Positions 11,700 to 24,393 of a stretch of DNA of 64,000 bases are shown piece after piece; within the stretch, counting starts at the first letter, position 1; each line of letters begins with the position of its first letter. The DNA comes from Trematomus loennbergii (taxonomy: Eukaryota; Chordata; Actinopteri; Perciformes; Nototheniidae). Made by a program: the position numbers and the translations under genes. Below the pieces are notes generated by a model that saw only the letters and a list, made by a program, of their open reading frames with translations, searched no databases and had not been told where the DNA came from. The stretch covers positions 752,001 through 816,000 of the forward strand of contig JAAOOA010000090.1 in the NCBI GenBank assembly GCA_012861695.1. The letters are read 5' to 3'.

Positions 11700-13381
11700 A
11701 TGGCTTCCAGGTTAGAGGAAGATCTCTGCTGTCCGGTCTGTCAGGAAGTCTTTAGAGATCCTGTTCTTCTGTCCTGTAGCCACAGCTTCTGTAAAGCCTG
11801 TCTGCAGAACTGGTGGGATGGGAAAGAAGTAAAGGAGTGTCCAGTTTGTAAGGCAAGGCAAGGCAAGGCAAGGCAAGTTTATTTATATAGCACCTTTCAA
11901 CACAAGGTAATTCAAAGTGCTTTACAAAATGGAAGACATTTTAAAAATGGCATTTAAAATCAGTCATTAAAAAGAAAGAAAAACATTAAAAGAAAAAAAA
12001 TACATGGATAAAAGTTACAGTGCAGTTTAAGATGTGAATAGTTCAATTAAAAGCAGCGGCAAAAGAAAAGTCTTCAGCCTGGATTTAAAAGTAGTAAGAG
12101 TTGCAGCGGACCTGCAGGTTTCTGGGAGTTTGTTCCAGATATTTGGAGCATAATAACTGAACGCTGCTTCTCCATGTTTAGTTCTGACTCTGGGGACAGA
12201 AAGCTGTAGGAGAAAATCTTCAAAGGATTCGTTATTAACTTTGCTTTAAAGAACCTGTGTGAGACCTTCTTACTGGAGAGAGATCAGAGATCTCCAGAGG
12301 CTCTCTGCAGTCTGCACTCTGAGAAACTCAGACTCTTCTGTCTGGACCATCAGCAGCCAGTGTGTCTCGTCTGCAGAGATTCAAAACACACACCAACCAC
12401 AGATCAGACCCATCGATGAAGCTGCACAGGATCTCAGAGAGGAGCTCCAGAAGTCTCTGCAGCCCTTTCAGGAGAAACTGAAGCTCTTTGAAGAAGTTAA
12501 AGTGAAGTTTGATCAAACAGCAGGACACATGAAGGTCCAGGCTCAACACACAGAGACGCAGATTAAGGAGCAGTTTAAGAAGCTTCACCAGTTTCTAGAA
12601 GAGGAAGAGGAGGCCAGGATGGCTGCACTGAGGGAGGAAGAGGAGCAGAAGAGGAGGGTGATGGAGGAGAAGATGGAGGCTGTGAGCAGAGAGATAGCAG
12701 CTCTTTCACACACAGTCAGAGCCACAGAGGAGGAGCTGAGAGCTGAAGACGTCTCCTTCCTGCACAACTACAAGGCTGCAGTGGAGAGGCTGCAGCGCCC
12801 CCTGCTGGAGGATCCACAGCTGCCCTCAGGAGCTCTGATAGACCAGGCCAAACACCTGGGCAACCTCAGCTTCAACATCTGGAGCAAGATGAAGGACATG
12901 GTGTCCTACTCTCCTCTCATCCTGGACCCAAACACTGCTAATCCATACTCATCCTGTCTGAAGATCTGACCAGAGTGAGACAGAGGAGAGAGACAGGAAC
13001 TTCCTGATAATCCAGAGAGGTTTGATATTACCCCTTGTCCTGGGCTCTGAGGGCTTTAACTCAGGGACTCACAGCTGGGATGTCCAGGTTACAGACAGTA
13101 CATCTGGGTACTTGGTGTGTCAGCAGAGTCTGCCCAGAGGAAGGGAACATACAGTCTGGATTATGGAGAATAGTTTCTATAAAGGTAAATACTCAGCATG
13201 TCACCATCAGCTCCATCACTCCTCTCAGCTGCAGAAGAAGCTCCAGAGGGTCAGAGTGAATCTGGACTGGAACAGAGGAAAGTTGTCGTTCTCTGATCCT
13301 GACACTAACACACACATACACACCTTCACACACACTTTCACTGAGAAGATGTTTCCATACATTACAGTCTGGAGGAAGTGA
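11700..13381 (+). pseudogene. TRIM copy B, disrupted
   Basis: This single-exon TRIM reading frame is the sister of the intact copy C. It starts at the same ATG after the acceptor TGTGTTTTCAG. The RING finger is intact up to CPVC, where a 354-bp retroelement (11851-12204) interrupts the exon. Downstream the B-box region is out of frame because of base losses around the codons for the final His pair. The coiled coil is open (12259-12969), a one-base loss then breaks the PRY segment near codon HPELF, and a further two-base loss lies before VLGSEGF. The SPRY tail is open again (13022-13381). With an insertion and at least three indels it cannot encode a full TRIM protein. Confidence 0.9.
11851..12204 (-). 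mobile_element. Non-LTR retroelement insertion in TRIM coding exon
   Basis: The insert starts with a tandem AGGCA array, that is a (TTGCC)n tail on the minus strand, followed by TTTATTTATATAGCACCTTT. It is flanked by the 4-bp repeat TGTA (11847-11850 and 12205-12208). Removing it restores the CPVC-to-RRKSS junction of copy C. A second, shorter copy lies at 24394-24684 with the same tail and a different other end, as expected for 5'-truncated retrotransposition. Confidence 0.85.
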
Positions 13382-14750
13382 AGATATTACCACTGAATGT
13401 GTGTGACAGTGGATCAGAGCAGGTAGAGATACACAGGATCATTATATCTATGATGATCATCTCTTAAAGGGATCATTCACTGACCTCTGAACCTGTCCTC
13501 CTGCTGTCTCTTTATTCTAAACATGTTTTTATTCTTGTTGTTATTGAGTTTGATAATCTGCTTTTTGATCATACTGTCAACCTTTATTAAATTGAAACAC
13601 GTGCATTTAGCTGACACTTTTATCCAAGTAACATCATGTTCATCAAATATGCTGAACTGCTTCCTTTAGAGGAAATAAGATATATATATTCTTTACATTT
13701 GAAATGATCTCACCCAGATTCAGATCTTTATGTCAGGTTATAGTTCAACCTTCTCTGTTTTATTGATTCTATGTCGTTATAAATTGTTAATTTGTTATTT
13801 GTGCATGATGGGAAAATAAATAAATAATATGTTTAATCCAACTGCGAGTTTGAGCAGCGAATCATTTATCAGATCCAAAATAAAATGCATTTTTTATTAG
13901 TTTTATTACATGCAATTTTAAACTTGTATAATCATATAAAACATACAGAGTTACTGGGTTTAAATTAACTCCCTGACAGACCTCTTCGTCAGGGAATAAA
14001 ATAAATGTTTTAAAGAGATTTCTAAGTATTTAAATACAGAGTAAATGTTAAACCCAGTTTTCCCAGGAGAAGCCTAAACAGAGAGGACGACCCATTGCTG
14101 TTCAGCGTGGATTATCAAATGCACACGTTTATTAACTCTAAAGGATTTAATCTCAATCTAAAATACTGATTTCTTGGCAGCGGTGTGTTATCGAGTATTA
14201 ATAACCTCTTAAACTTCTAATTTGACCAATCAGAGTTGAGTATTCAGCTAAGACGTTTAATAAAATATAATAATATATAGTAAAGTAAAATATATAATGG
14301 AGAAGATAAAGTAATGTGTGCACTACTTGAATATATAAAAACATGTATGTTACAATAGAGTTATTCATTAATATTAATAATGATGTCACTCAGATTATTA
14401 AAGCAGCAACAATCACATTTAATGAGAAAAGAGCAAACAGATGTTACAATGCTGTCAAATAATAAACAAACTAACATTTCTGATTAAATCAGTTTCTCAA
14501 GAACAGAGGTTTCTTCAGACTGAAAACAAGTTGCTTCTTTTCCTCATTGTATTCATGTTTATTTCCTCACTGACATGACGCGTCTCAGAATAAGAAGTAG
14601 GAATAGTAGAGTCTGTTGAAACTTGGCTTGGTCGTGATTGGTCTAAAATACAGAGAGTTGTCAAACACCACAGAATGCTACAGCTAATTCAGAATGCTGC
14701 AGCCAGACTGCTCTTCAACCTCCTCCTGTTCTCCCACTACTCCTCTGGCA
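13382..14750 (+). other. TRIM copy B 3' region
   Basis: This is the same 3'UTR-like sequence as copies A and C, with AATAAA at 13815-13820. It is followed by AT-rich DNA shared with copy C (27630-28430). No coding sequence was recognised. Confidence 0.55.
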
Positions 14751-14863
14751 TGGCTAAAATGCATGATCTGTTTGGTATTTTGCACAAAAAAAGTATAAAT
14801 ATGCCTTATATAGGTATGTTCCTACACTATATTATTCAAATATAGCATGATAGGCCCACTTTA
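14751..14863. mobile_element. TTAA-type MITE fragment
   Basis: This is the right-hand part of the 706-1180 family, ending in ATAGCATGATAGGCCCACTTTAA. The left part is missing. Confidence 0.55.
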
Positions 14864-15426
14864 ACTTAATTTTTCTGGTATCAGTACTTTACTCCACTAC
14901 TTATTTTTCTGACAACTTTTTACTTTCTACTTCTTACATGTTGAACCCAAATACCTGTACTTTCTACTTCTTACATGTTGAACACAAATACCTGTACTTT
15001 CTACTTCTCACATTTCCCAAACAGGCTGGTTCCTTTAGTTTGAATGTGTGTTTGGTGGCGTGATCATTATTATTTAGAGTCAGTGCGTGCCTATTGATTT
15101 GAACACGATCCGTGTATCCATCATTTCCTGGTCTTCTCTAAAGAAGAGGGACCAATGAAAACGTTGTCATGTTGCCGTTGTTCAGCATGGAAACATTCAT
15201 TAGCTAACAATGACATTATTGTTCTATTAATATAAAGGGAGGTCAGGTACTCTTTAAAACAGCTGCTAGTTATGGGTACTTTTTACTTAAGTACATTTCA
15301 AAGCCCTCTTTACTTTTACTTGAGTAAAGAAGTTTAGTCAGTACTTCTACTTTTACCAGAGTATTTTTAAACACGAGTATCTGTACTTCTACTTGAGGAA
15401 AGGAAGTGTGTACTTTTCCATCTCTG
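14864..15426. mobile_element. hAT-type MITE (copy B, short array form)
   Basis: The element matches that at 28438-29341 but lacks the left terminus and has only about two copies of the internal 37-bp unit, against about ten in copy C. It ends in CCATCTCTG. Confidence 0.6.
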
Positions 15427-15587
15427 CTGCAAGTTAATGCAATAATCCAATTCAAGACACTGGTGCTGGCCTTGGTTAAACTCCAGCTCGTGCACTTCAC
15501 TCGGCATCAGCCAATCAGATTGCTGCTCCCACTGTGAGTGGGACCCAGGTAACCCCCAAAACACACTATCCTGGCTCCGAAATCAGA

Positions 15588-15880
15588 ATCAGAATCAGTT
15601 TTATTACCAGGTAGGTTGATACGTACGAGGAATTTGACTTGGTGTCGTGGTGCATACATAAAAACCAAAAATAAAAAAACACAACTATTTTATGAAAAAT
15701 ATAATAACATTAAAAATAACACAAAAATATAGTAAAATAAAAAAACAGTATTTACATTGAAATAGATTGGAATAAAATATGTGCAGTAATAATAAAAGAC
15801 CAGATATTGTGTACATTGTGTGCATTAATGTGATGCAGAGAGTCTGCGTTGTGGCTGAGGGAAACATTTAGATAACAGGA
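15588..15880 (-). mobile_element. Non-LTR retroelement 3' end fragment (copy B)
   Basis: Same element as at 1486 and 29505, beginning with the ATCAGA tail on the left. It has an internal deletion after GTTGTGGCTGAGG compared with copies A and C. Confidence 0.45.
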
Positions 15881-16278
15881 TTGTTTCTTTACATCTAAAG
15901 TAAATGACATTCAATTATAAATCAATAAGAGATGAAAATAAAGCAATGTTTCAGAAACTTAACATAATATGCGAGGGTCTTTATCTTGTTGTCTCATAAA
16001 CAATGGGATCTTTAGAAAACTAATGAAACAAAAACGCCTTCACTGGAAAATGGAAAAACGAACAAACTGATCTCTTTCATGATTAAAAGAACAATAAGTA
16101 AAATAAGCAAACACTTAACTAATGTAAAAAGGTGTAGCGCTGCGGCTAAAATCCCATTAAAGAACTATTTAATAAAATAAGTGTTAAATATCTTCATTTA
16201 CCTCTGTTGTTCCTGCTGTGCTGAGCTGCTTCTCACGAAGGAAAAGAGAAGTGGATCAGATAACACACTGTAACGTAA

Positions 16279-16427
<149 letters not shown>

Positions 16428-17030
16428 GGAACAACTGCTTCAAACGGTGAGTAACGGACACAATAAAGAGTGTGCACACTGAAGACGCCGCAATACCCCA
16501 CCAGGAAGCCGGGCTCCTCCAGACTGTATGTTGGCATGGCAAGGACTTGTGTGTGTGAGGCGTTTTGAAAACCATCATTATAATCTTTAACCACTGTTTC
16601 CTATACTTTTCCCCTGTAACCCTTTGTGTCCCCCAGGTGGAATGCATACTATAGTATATGAGTACTTTATTTGGGGTATTTTAAGTATATTTTTCGTACT
16701 AGTTTTACTTGAGTACAATAGGAATGCAGGATTTCTTCAACCTCTGTATTTATATTTAAAAAATGGCCTTTAGTTGAACACTTTCTTTAACTCTGCTGCC
16801 ACCTGCTGGTATAAGTAGTTCATGCACCTTACACACAGACAGACACGTGACCAGAAGTCTGCTTTTCATGAGAGCAACAAAATACCCTTCAAAAATAAAG
16901 GCACCAACGTCCTGCTGTGAGATTTATTATGAATTAGAACAATTCTTTATTGCTTTTTATGAAGCACTCTTGAAAAGAGAAAGGAAAAACAGATTAACTT
17001 TTAGCTTTGTGTTATGATTACTTAAATATG

Positions 17031-19718
17031 TGCACTGTGAGATGAAAAAGAAAAATGTATCAAGTTTAGTTTTGAACATTCACTGTGATTGGGTCTATTA
17101 TCCACGCAATACACCGTATTACATTTTTTTTTAATTTACATTATTTAATTTCATATTCTGTTCTTGTAAATATCATATTCTATTATATTACATGTATATA
17201 AACTTTTTGCACTACTTTTTATTTTATATTTTTGTATTTTATTATATGTTGCATTGTTGGAGGAGCTCAGGTCAGAAGAATTTCATTGACATTTCTACAC
17301 TGTAGCTGCTGAGCATATGATGATAAAACCTTTGAATCCAACACTTTTTTCAGTGGAAAATCCTAAATTGTAGGATAGTTTGGCCATAATAATGCTTTAT
17401 GATTACATTTCTAGTGAGAAGTGTATATTTTACTTTCAGAATATACCTCCAGTGGATGTGTAGGATCTACAGTATGATAGATATATTACTTTACACCCGG
17501 AAGTATGTATTGTCATTCTTATTGTCGATAAATTGAGGGATATACGCTATATTTTATTAACACCAGTATGTACTTTATACATCCACCTCGAGTGTTTGTC
17601 TCTGCACCGGAAATAATTTAATTTTAAAGTTCAACCGCATATTATATAAACTATATCAGCGCCACACCTGCGTAACACATGGTGCCTCTTATCTGAACCA
17701 TTTTTTAAGCGATTTGTAATCTATTCTTGTCGACTTGCAGCCTAAATACAAAGATAACTCCACTCTCCTACCACTGCTTACCTCTAATGAGCCTTGGTAG
17801 AACTAGTGTCCGAGTCATGGGGTCCAGAACTGACTGAAGACATGTGGAACAGAGGACAGGCATGGTTCCATGTACAGGGAACTTTTTGAACCTTTCTGCA
17901 GCGATAAATAAAGAAAACAAAGAAGACATTATTAATAATAGTAATGATGGTAACAACAATAATATTAGTATAACTATTTATATAGCACTTACACAATTGC
18001 AAAGTGATTCTCACAACAAAAATAAAGAACAAAACAATATCAACAATAAAAAAACAAATGATTATAGGAATGTTAAGAGACAAAGAAATGATAAACATTC
18101 TGAGAGGCCGACTACAAAAGCTAGACTCAATGGCTCTTGATGACATCAATGAGCAGTCCCAATAGATGCTGTGGTATAAAAAGAAATAGAATAGGTCCAG
18201 ATTTCTTCTATTTTGTGTTGGATGATTTGTTTTATTGATTGCTGATGGATGTATATATATAGGGTTTATTCAACAGCAGTAAAGCATTAAGTTGCTAAAT
18301 TAACGTACACTGAACTGTAAAACAACTTACCACTATTTAGGAAAGGCTCTGATCAGGAGGGTTGACTAGTAGGACAGCAAAGAGGTGGTGTCATGTACAA
18401 CCATTGGTAGATGTTACACCTGAAAGAAAGATAAGGAAATAAGAGAAGACAGGAGGACAAACATCCTCTTAAGTAAAAGACCAAATCATGTCAAGCTTTA
18501 ACCTGAGCCTGTTTTTTCAGTCTTTACAATGCACTGTTGGAAAATACCTTCCAAAGGCTACATTCAAACTCAATACCATAAATAACTGGGTACCAAAGTG
18601 CTTTACCTGATAGAACACGTTCCACACGGAGCAGCAACCATCCGGCTCGGCCTTTTGCTGCATATCATCTCCTCCCTCTCCACTGTTTCCAGTAGATCTC
18701 TACTGTCCAATAAAACTGAAATTCCCCAAAAATCATATTAAAAAAGTTAAAAACAATAACTTGCTTTTGGCATTGAAATAGATTAGAATCTCACCTTTTT
18801 CCTGGATGTCAGGAAGGCCAGGAAGTCGTTCCCTTCAAGTCCGCAACCAGTCATAGGGGTTCAAATGCAAAGCCTGAACGATGACAAGAGCGAGATTTAC
18901 ATTTTACAATTATATTTTTAATTCATACCAGAGCAGTGTGTACATAGGCCCTGTACGACATGCAAAGAACAGATCAAATCCCCTGACAGACTCACACACT
19001 TTGGTGATGTCCTCATCTGATAATGTTTCATTTTTTAGCAGCAAAGTAACATTACTCAAAGTATATGTATGTTTTGCATCTCCTCAACAATGGTCTGTAT
19101 CATTGAGTAGAAAAAAACTGTCCCCACAATTTCAGGTAGATTAACACACATTTGTAAGAAAAGTTTACAATGAAGCACAAAAACCCTCTTTGTATTAAGC
19201 TAGCTGCCACAGAAAGTACAGCTTAACATGCTAACCTTTGGTAGAGAGCTACAGTTAGCTAACTTCATGTTCAACACAACACCTCTAATGGCATTACATT
19301 GACGATTTTAAACAAAACGTAACTCTCTCAACTTGTAAGATAACGTTAAGTTAACTTACAACTTATAACTGCATCACGTTTTTCAGGGGAAACACAAACT
19401 GCAGAAAACGTTAGCTGCTAACTGTTGTTAGCTAAGACAGCTAGCCTCCTAGCAAACGTAAGGTTAAGTTAACATTAACGTAACGTTGTAAGAAAGCAAA
19501 ACGAACCTTCGAGAAAGCTTTTACTCTCAGACTTGGTGAAATTGTGTAGTGTTGCTTACCTCCAGAAGGACTTTTAGCGCGTTTCCCAGTAGACAGAGCT
19601 GTCAGAGCGGTGCCTCTCAGAAGAGCAGCCGCTGGGCGGAGTCACAGAAACGTTCAACTGATCTTCACTCCTCGACCGTTAGTGCCAGCATAACCAGCTT
19701 CACCAGCATAGACCAGCA
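17031..19718. other. Copy B-specific intergenic block
   Basis: This DNA separates copies B and C and has no counterpart in A or C. It holds short retroelement-like pieces (for example CTATTTATATAGCACTTAC near 17980) and many TTAGCTAAC-type motifs at 19200-19500. No gene with plausible splice sites was recognised. Confidence 0.35.
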
Positions 19719-20944
19719 CAGAGGTGGGGACTCGAGTCAAATGACTTGACTCGAGTCAGACTCGAGTCGCATATTTTTTGACTTGAGACTTGCTTGACTA
19801 ACATTGATAAAAGACTTGACTTGACTTTGACTTGGTATTAATGACTTGAGACTTGACTTAAGCTTGAGACAGATGACTTGAAAAGACTTGACTGTTTAAA
19901 AGTACATATTTGCGTGTGTTTTTGTATTGAGATATTACGTTTAGTTTTTTCGAAAAACGTGATTGGGTGATTATAGCGCAGTGCGCGCAAACCTGGCAAC
20001 CCACTAGACGGCAGGAGTGTCAGTTAACATGGCAGCGGCTAGCGTTACTCCAAAAATAGTGAAGTTTGGATTCAAGGATTATGTTGTTGATTACGCTAAT
20101 AAGAAGAGAACAGCGGTATGCATGGTCTGCAGCATAAAGATCAGTGACACGACCACAACATCCAACTTCATTCGTCACTACAAAAAAACCCACAGAGAAA
20201 GGTGCGTGAATGTGTTGTGTTAGCTAGAAAGCTAACGTTAAGTTTAAGCTACATTAGACTTGGTTTCAAATCCATTAAGCATTACAAAGAGAAGACAAAA
20301 CGGTAAATGAACACTAGAACCGCCAAGGGATTTATTTGTACTAACCCTGATACTGACGGGCTGTCAGGAGAGGGAGAGCGAGGAAAAGAGATGCCTCGTT
20401 TATTTCCCCTGTGTTATTATCAGAAGTTACTGTAAACTTTTGAATAATGTAGTTCATCTACTTTTAGTAGTTTGTTTAAATGTTGTTTTTGTTTGTAGAA
20501 GTGCATCATTCCTTGATTCATTGTAAAATGAATCTGAACTTTTTGATCTGTTATGATGATAAACTGAAGCCATTTAAAAATTAACCCAATTAACTGAGTT
20601 TTAAATCCTAGCTATATTGTCTGCAGTTCTAGGGTTAATATGAATCTAATATGATTGTCATCGGTCTAAATTAGATTTCAAATGATTAACTGTGTATGTA
20701 ATGAAGATCATAGTGTGGGTTAAATCCATTTTCATAACCACTGTCTTTTAACTGATTTAAATGCGGAAACTGGGCTTATTCATCAGAATTTCGTATGACT
20801 TGACTTGACTTGCTTGACCTGAGCAATGACTTGACTTGACTTGCTTGACTCTCACCACAGTGACTTGGGACTTGCTTGATACTTGTAGGTCAAGACTTGA
20901 GACTTGCTCATGACTTGCACATGTAGGACTTACTCCCACCTCTG
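19719..20944 (+). mobile_element. hAT transposon, internally deleted, with perfect 8-bp TSD
   Basis: The ends are CAGAGGTGGG and CCCACCTCTG, flanked by the perfect 8-bp repeat GACCAGCA (19711-19718 and 20945-20952). Both subterminal regions are dense in GACTTGACTTGA-type repeats. The interior keeps one BED-finger exon and no catalytic domain. It is inserted into a repeat rich in CCAGCA motifs that resumes on the right side. Confidence 0.92.
20029..20201 (+). pseudogene. BED-type zinc-finger exon of hAT transposase
   Basis: The ATG at 20029 opens MAAASVTPKIVKFGF. A BED-like finger follows: AVCMVC supplies the Cys pair, and SNFIRHYKKTH the His pair. BED fingers form the DNA-binding N-terminus of many hAT transposases. 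The open stretch ends at a good splice donor (AAAG then GTGCGT at 20202), so it is a first coding exon. The downstream exons have been lost from this copy. Confidence 0.75.
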
Positions 20945-20952
20945 GACCAGCA

Positions 20953-21075
20953 TGACATCCATTCTGGGCTATGCTGGTTTACCAACTAAACCAGCCTAAC
21001 ACCAGCCTTACACCAGCTAAAACCAGCAACCATCTTAAGCTGGTCTATGCTGTTTTTTCAGCAGGGGGGATACAC
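20953..21075. mobile_element. CCAGC-rich MITE, right part
   Basis: Repeated ACCAGC and GCTGGT motifs with a GCTGGTCTATGCTGTTTTTTC end continue the repeat seen at 19680-19718. The hAT element above has split it. Confidence 0.45.
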
Positions 21076-21365
21076 CTGGATAAATAAAGGTTTGAAATGA
21101 AATGAAATGAATTATATATTTTCATATTTGTTGCATAGATGCATTTTAACGAAAGTTTTTATACTTGTTTTAATTATCATTTGTGAGCATTTTACAACTT
21201 TATTAAATAAGTGTTGGTAGAGAGATGCAGGAAACTTAAGAGAGGTGAAACACACATCTGTAAACAGGTTGTTTAACAGCTGCTGCGTAATAAATAATAA
21301 TACAGTGTATTTATATAGCACTTAAGATACAAGAGACTAAACTCAAAGTGCTCACAAAAACACAC

Positions 21366-21691
21366 TTAACCCTTGTATGGTGTTCGGGTCTGTGGGACCC
21401 GTTTTCATTATTTATCTAAAGAAAAATGATATCCTCAATAATTTTTTCAAACTCGTACTCAATGGCCTTGGCTTATTTTCTGTGAAGAACATATATCAGA
21501 ACACATTTTCAATTACCACCCACTGTACACCCCCCCTACACATTTACATTACATACAGGGTGTTCGGGTAAATAAAGCTCCTCCAGTTTGGGTCCTTATC
21601 ACAACTGATCAAGATGGCCAAAAGATTCTCTGCTCAGAGGGCCTTGCAAATGATTTTGAAAGAGAGAGAACCATTTGATGATGATGTAGAG
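21366..21691 (+). pseudogene. piggyBac-like left end, sister copy
   Basis: TTAA at 21366 is followed by CCCTTGTATGG. The ATG at 21614 opens MAKRFSAQRALQMILKERE, followed by PFDDDVE. The two-base loss of copy B (near 4103) is absent here, so the frame is better preserved up to the hAT insertion at 21692. Everything downstream is missing. Confidence 0.55.
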
Positions 21692-22080
21692 CAGGGGTGT
21701 CAAATTCAAATACACAGTGGGCCGAAATAAAAAAATGGGTACTAGTCGAGGGCCGGACTCGTTCAATGTTTATTGCAAAACGTATTGAAATGAACTTATT
21801 GCACATATTAAACCTGGAACTAACAAAGCTTAAATGATTGCCTATAAAAACAAGATTAAACATTAAATAATCAGTTGCATTCATTTCTTATGGCTCTATC
21901 TGCAGCTTTTCCAGAGTCATTTCTTATGATTACATTTTTCCACAGGCCAACAACAGCTTCAAAAAAACTATTTCCCTCAAAGAAAAAACCAAACATGCCC
22001 TGTTTTCTCAAGAAAACAAGTGCAGAAGGAAACATCCATTGAAACTCAGTTTGCTGCTCTGTGATGCCAGATACTTGGCA
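21692..22080. mobile_element. hAT-type MITE, right end deleted
   Basis: Same insertion as at 4126, at the same place in the piggyBac fragment, so it predates the TRIM duplication. It stops at AGATACTTGGCA and joins TRIM 5' DNA directly, a deletion relative to copy B. Confidence 0.7.
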
Positions 22081-22139
22081 GGCGTGACAGAGCTCCTCCC
22101 TTACCTGACTCACCTGAGATAAATCAGGAAACAGTTTGT

Positions 22140-22297
22140 TATTCTCCCTCACTGCAGAGAGAGAGACGGACTGAAAAACAGACGATCAGATTCACCTTCA
22201 GACCAAACTAACAACTTCCTCTGAGTTCAGCTACAGGAGAGAAAAGTGGAAACAACAACACTGCTGCTTCAACCTGCGGACCCTCCACCCCCTGAAG
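22140..22297 (+). other. TRIM copy C, non-coding first exon
   Basis: The leader is shared with copy B and ends in CCCCTGAAG followed by the donor GTGAGT. It would splice over about 3.4 kb to the acceptor TGTGTTTTCAG at 25690, placing the TRIM start codon 17 bases into exon 2. The left limit is approximate, and no TATA box is evident. Confidence 0.55.
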
Positions 22298-22397
22298 GTG
22301 AGTCTGACTCCAAACAATACTCAAATGGCGCTTTTCCACTGCAGGACCTAGCACGGCTTAGCAGGGTTTAGTTTGGCCTTGGTAGGCCATGCTCACT

Positions 22398-23283
22398 TTA
22401 AAGGTCCCATGTCATGGCCATTTCTACTGATCATAATTCCATTGTTGAGGTCTACTAGAACAGATTTACATTGTTCAATGTTCCAAACTCACATTGGTTT
22501 CTCATACAGAATCTCTGTATAGTATGTGTATTCACTCTCTGTCCTAAACGGCTTGTTGGAGCTCCTGCCCCCCCTGAGCCCAGTGTGCTCTGATTGGTCA
22601 GCTCGCCCACTCAGTTCTGTTGAGTCCACCACCGTTACAGCAGAACATCAGTGATTATGTGTTACAATGGCGTTAGCAGCCAGAAAATGACACCAGTAAT
22701 GACAAACAGATGAGAATGCTGCGTGTGGTCTGGGTGCCGTGTTGGCGGGACGTTGCGGGGCTCGCTGCTCCGCCCTTTGAGGCTCGAGGAGCGGACAGTG
22801 TGAGCTGGATTACTGGTCTTGTTTCCTGGTTGCTGCATGGGGTCTGCGAGACAGCGAGACACCGCGAAACTCAGCCTGAGCACACACACACACTCACCTG
22901 GCTGTTCGCGACATAGTTCGCCAAACACTCACAGCCTGAGAAAAGATAAGGCAGTCAGTGTATGTGCTGGCGAAACTCTGCGCAACTCGTCTATTACCAA
23001 CGTTCAGGTAGCTCTATGCTCGACGCTAAAGGCCCCCCCACTGCGTTTGATAGTGTTGCAAGGGATCCTGGTGTGTGAGGAGCTCCACGGATTGGTCCAT
23101 TTGGATATGGTGACGTCACTGTACCCAGAAAGAACAAAATGGAAAAAGAAAGTGTTAGAGTTTACTCGCTACAGGGTGTACTTTGAGGGTTTGTGACTTT
23201 GCAGACCGTTTACATGCAGAAAAAGCTACGTAACACCCAAGGGGACGGGTAATAACCAGAAAAGCATGACATGGGACCTTTAA
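22398..23283. mobile_element. TTAA-target MITE nested in Harbinger-like element (copy C)
   Basis: TTAA-bounded, with inverted ends AGGTCCCATGTCATGG and CATGACATGGGACCT. It has small internal deletions relative to 6784-7729. Confidence 0.8.
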
Positions 23284-23774
23284 GCTGCGTTTCCATTACA
23301 GTTAGTAACTGGGGTAGTTAACGACGCAGTGTAGGCGGGGCGATCGGCTGTTCGGCGGGCGGAGCGACGCTGCGTAAAACTGCCGTGACGTTATCTTCAA
23401 TGCGACACAACTCACAAAACACCATAACAATGGAGGATATGGAAGCGATCGTTTACTTGGTTCTTGGTATGTGGCTTTTTATCACAGCAAGGAGGTATAG
23501 TGTTGTCCTTTTGTATGTGTATCTTGCTTTATTATAGACAACTCAGGAGACAGCGAGTATGGTTAACTGTGCTTTATTCGCGCTCTGTGCTACATCATAT
23601 AACATACTCATATAACATTCCGGGTATTCACAACTCCGGACCAAAGAGTATGTCACAACATTACAGGAGGCAAACTTTGTTTCTGAAAAGGCTGCGTATA
23701 GCAAGACGAAATACAGAAGAAAACTAACAGGAGAGTTTGGGCAATCATACAACATGTATTTACATGTGTTTGTC

Positions 23775-24244
23775 CAACCCAGTCTCACGGCAATTAATTT
23801 AATCGTGTTCACCAACACGATTTTCACCTTTTTTTCGTGTCACACAGAACGATTTTAAATGCAATGTATTTCTATTGGTAGTATGTTTCGTGCCTGCAAC
23901 ACGTCTTTTTGTCCGGTCTGGTCTTGGAATACCAGAAGCTGTGTGGTTCATAAAAACATGTTCTTACTCAATATCTTACCCTAAGCCTAACCCTATCCCT
24001 TTTATTTTAAATTGTATAATGTCTGAGTTTGTTTGCCGTCAGTGAGGAAAAGAAATGGCTCAGAGCCTCAGAATACTGACATCTGTATTTTATGTCATCT
24101 TTTTTTCCTTCTAATTTGTTATTATTTACATTGCTTTTAAAATCGTTCTGTGTGACACGAAAAAAATGGCGAAATCGTGTTGGTGAACACGAATCAATAG
24201 ATTAATTTTGTGACTATAACACGAAATGCCGTGAGACTGTGTTG
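23775..24244. mobile_element. Foldback MITE
   Basis: The ends are CAACCCAGTCTCACGGCA and TGCCGTGAGACTGTGTTG. The arms carry matching inverted motifs such as CGTGTTCACCAACACG and CGTGTTGGTGAACACG. It takes the place of about 2.7 kb that copy B has at 8223-10970. A second copy lies at 36635-37122. Confidence 0.75.
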
Positions 24245-24393
24245 CAATGGTACATATGGTGTTAGCAAACAATAGCTCTTGCTAATGCTATCTGTGCTAA
24301 CCGTAGCTCTTTGGGGCTCCATAAAAGCATGGGTTGTCGAACATAAATGTACGGATAAAATAGGCATGTTGTTAGAAATGAGCTTTACAATAG

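Noticed and set aside
12259..12969. A separate 236-codon coiled-coil gene
   Set aside because: It is the coiled-coil part of TRIM copy B in its original frame, cut off by the retroelement and frameshifts.
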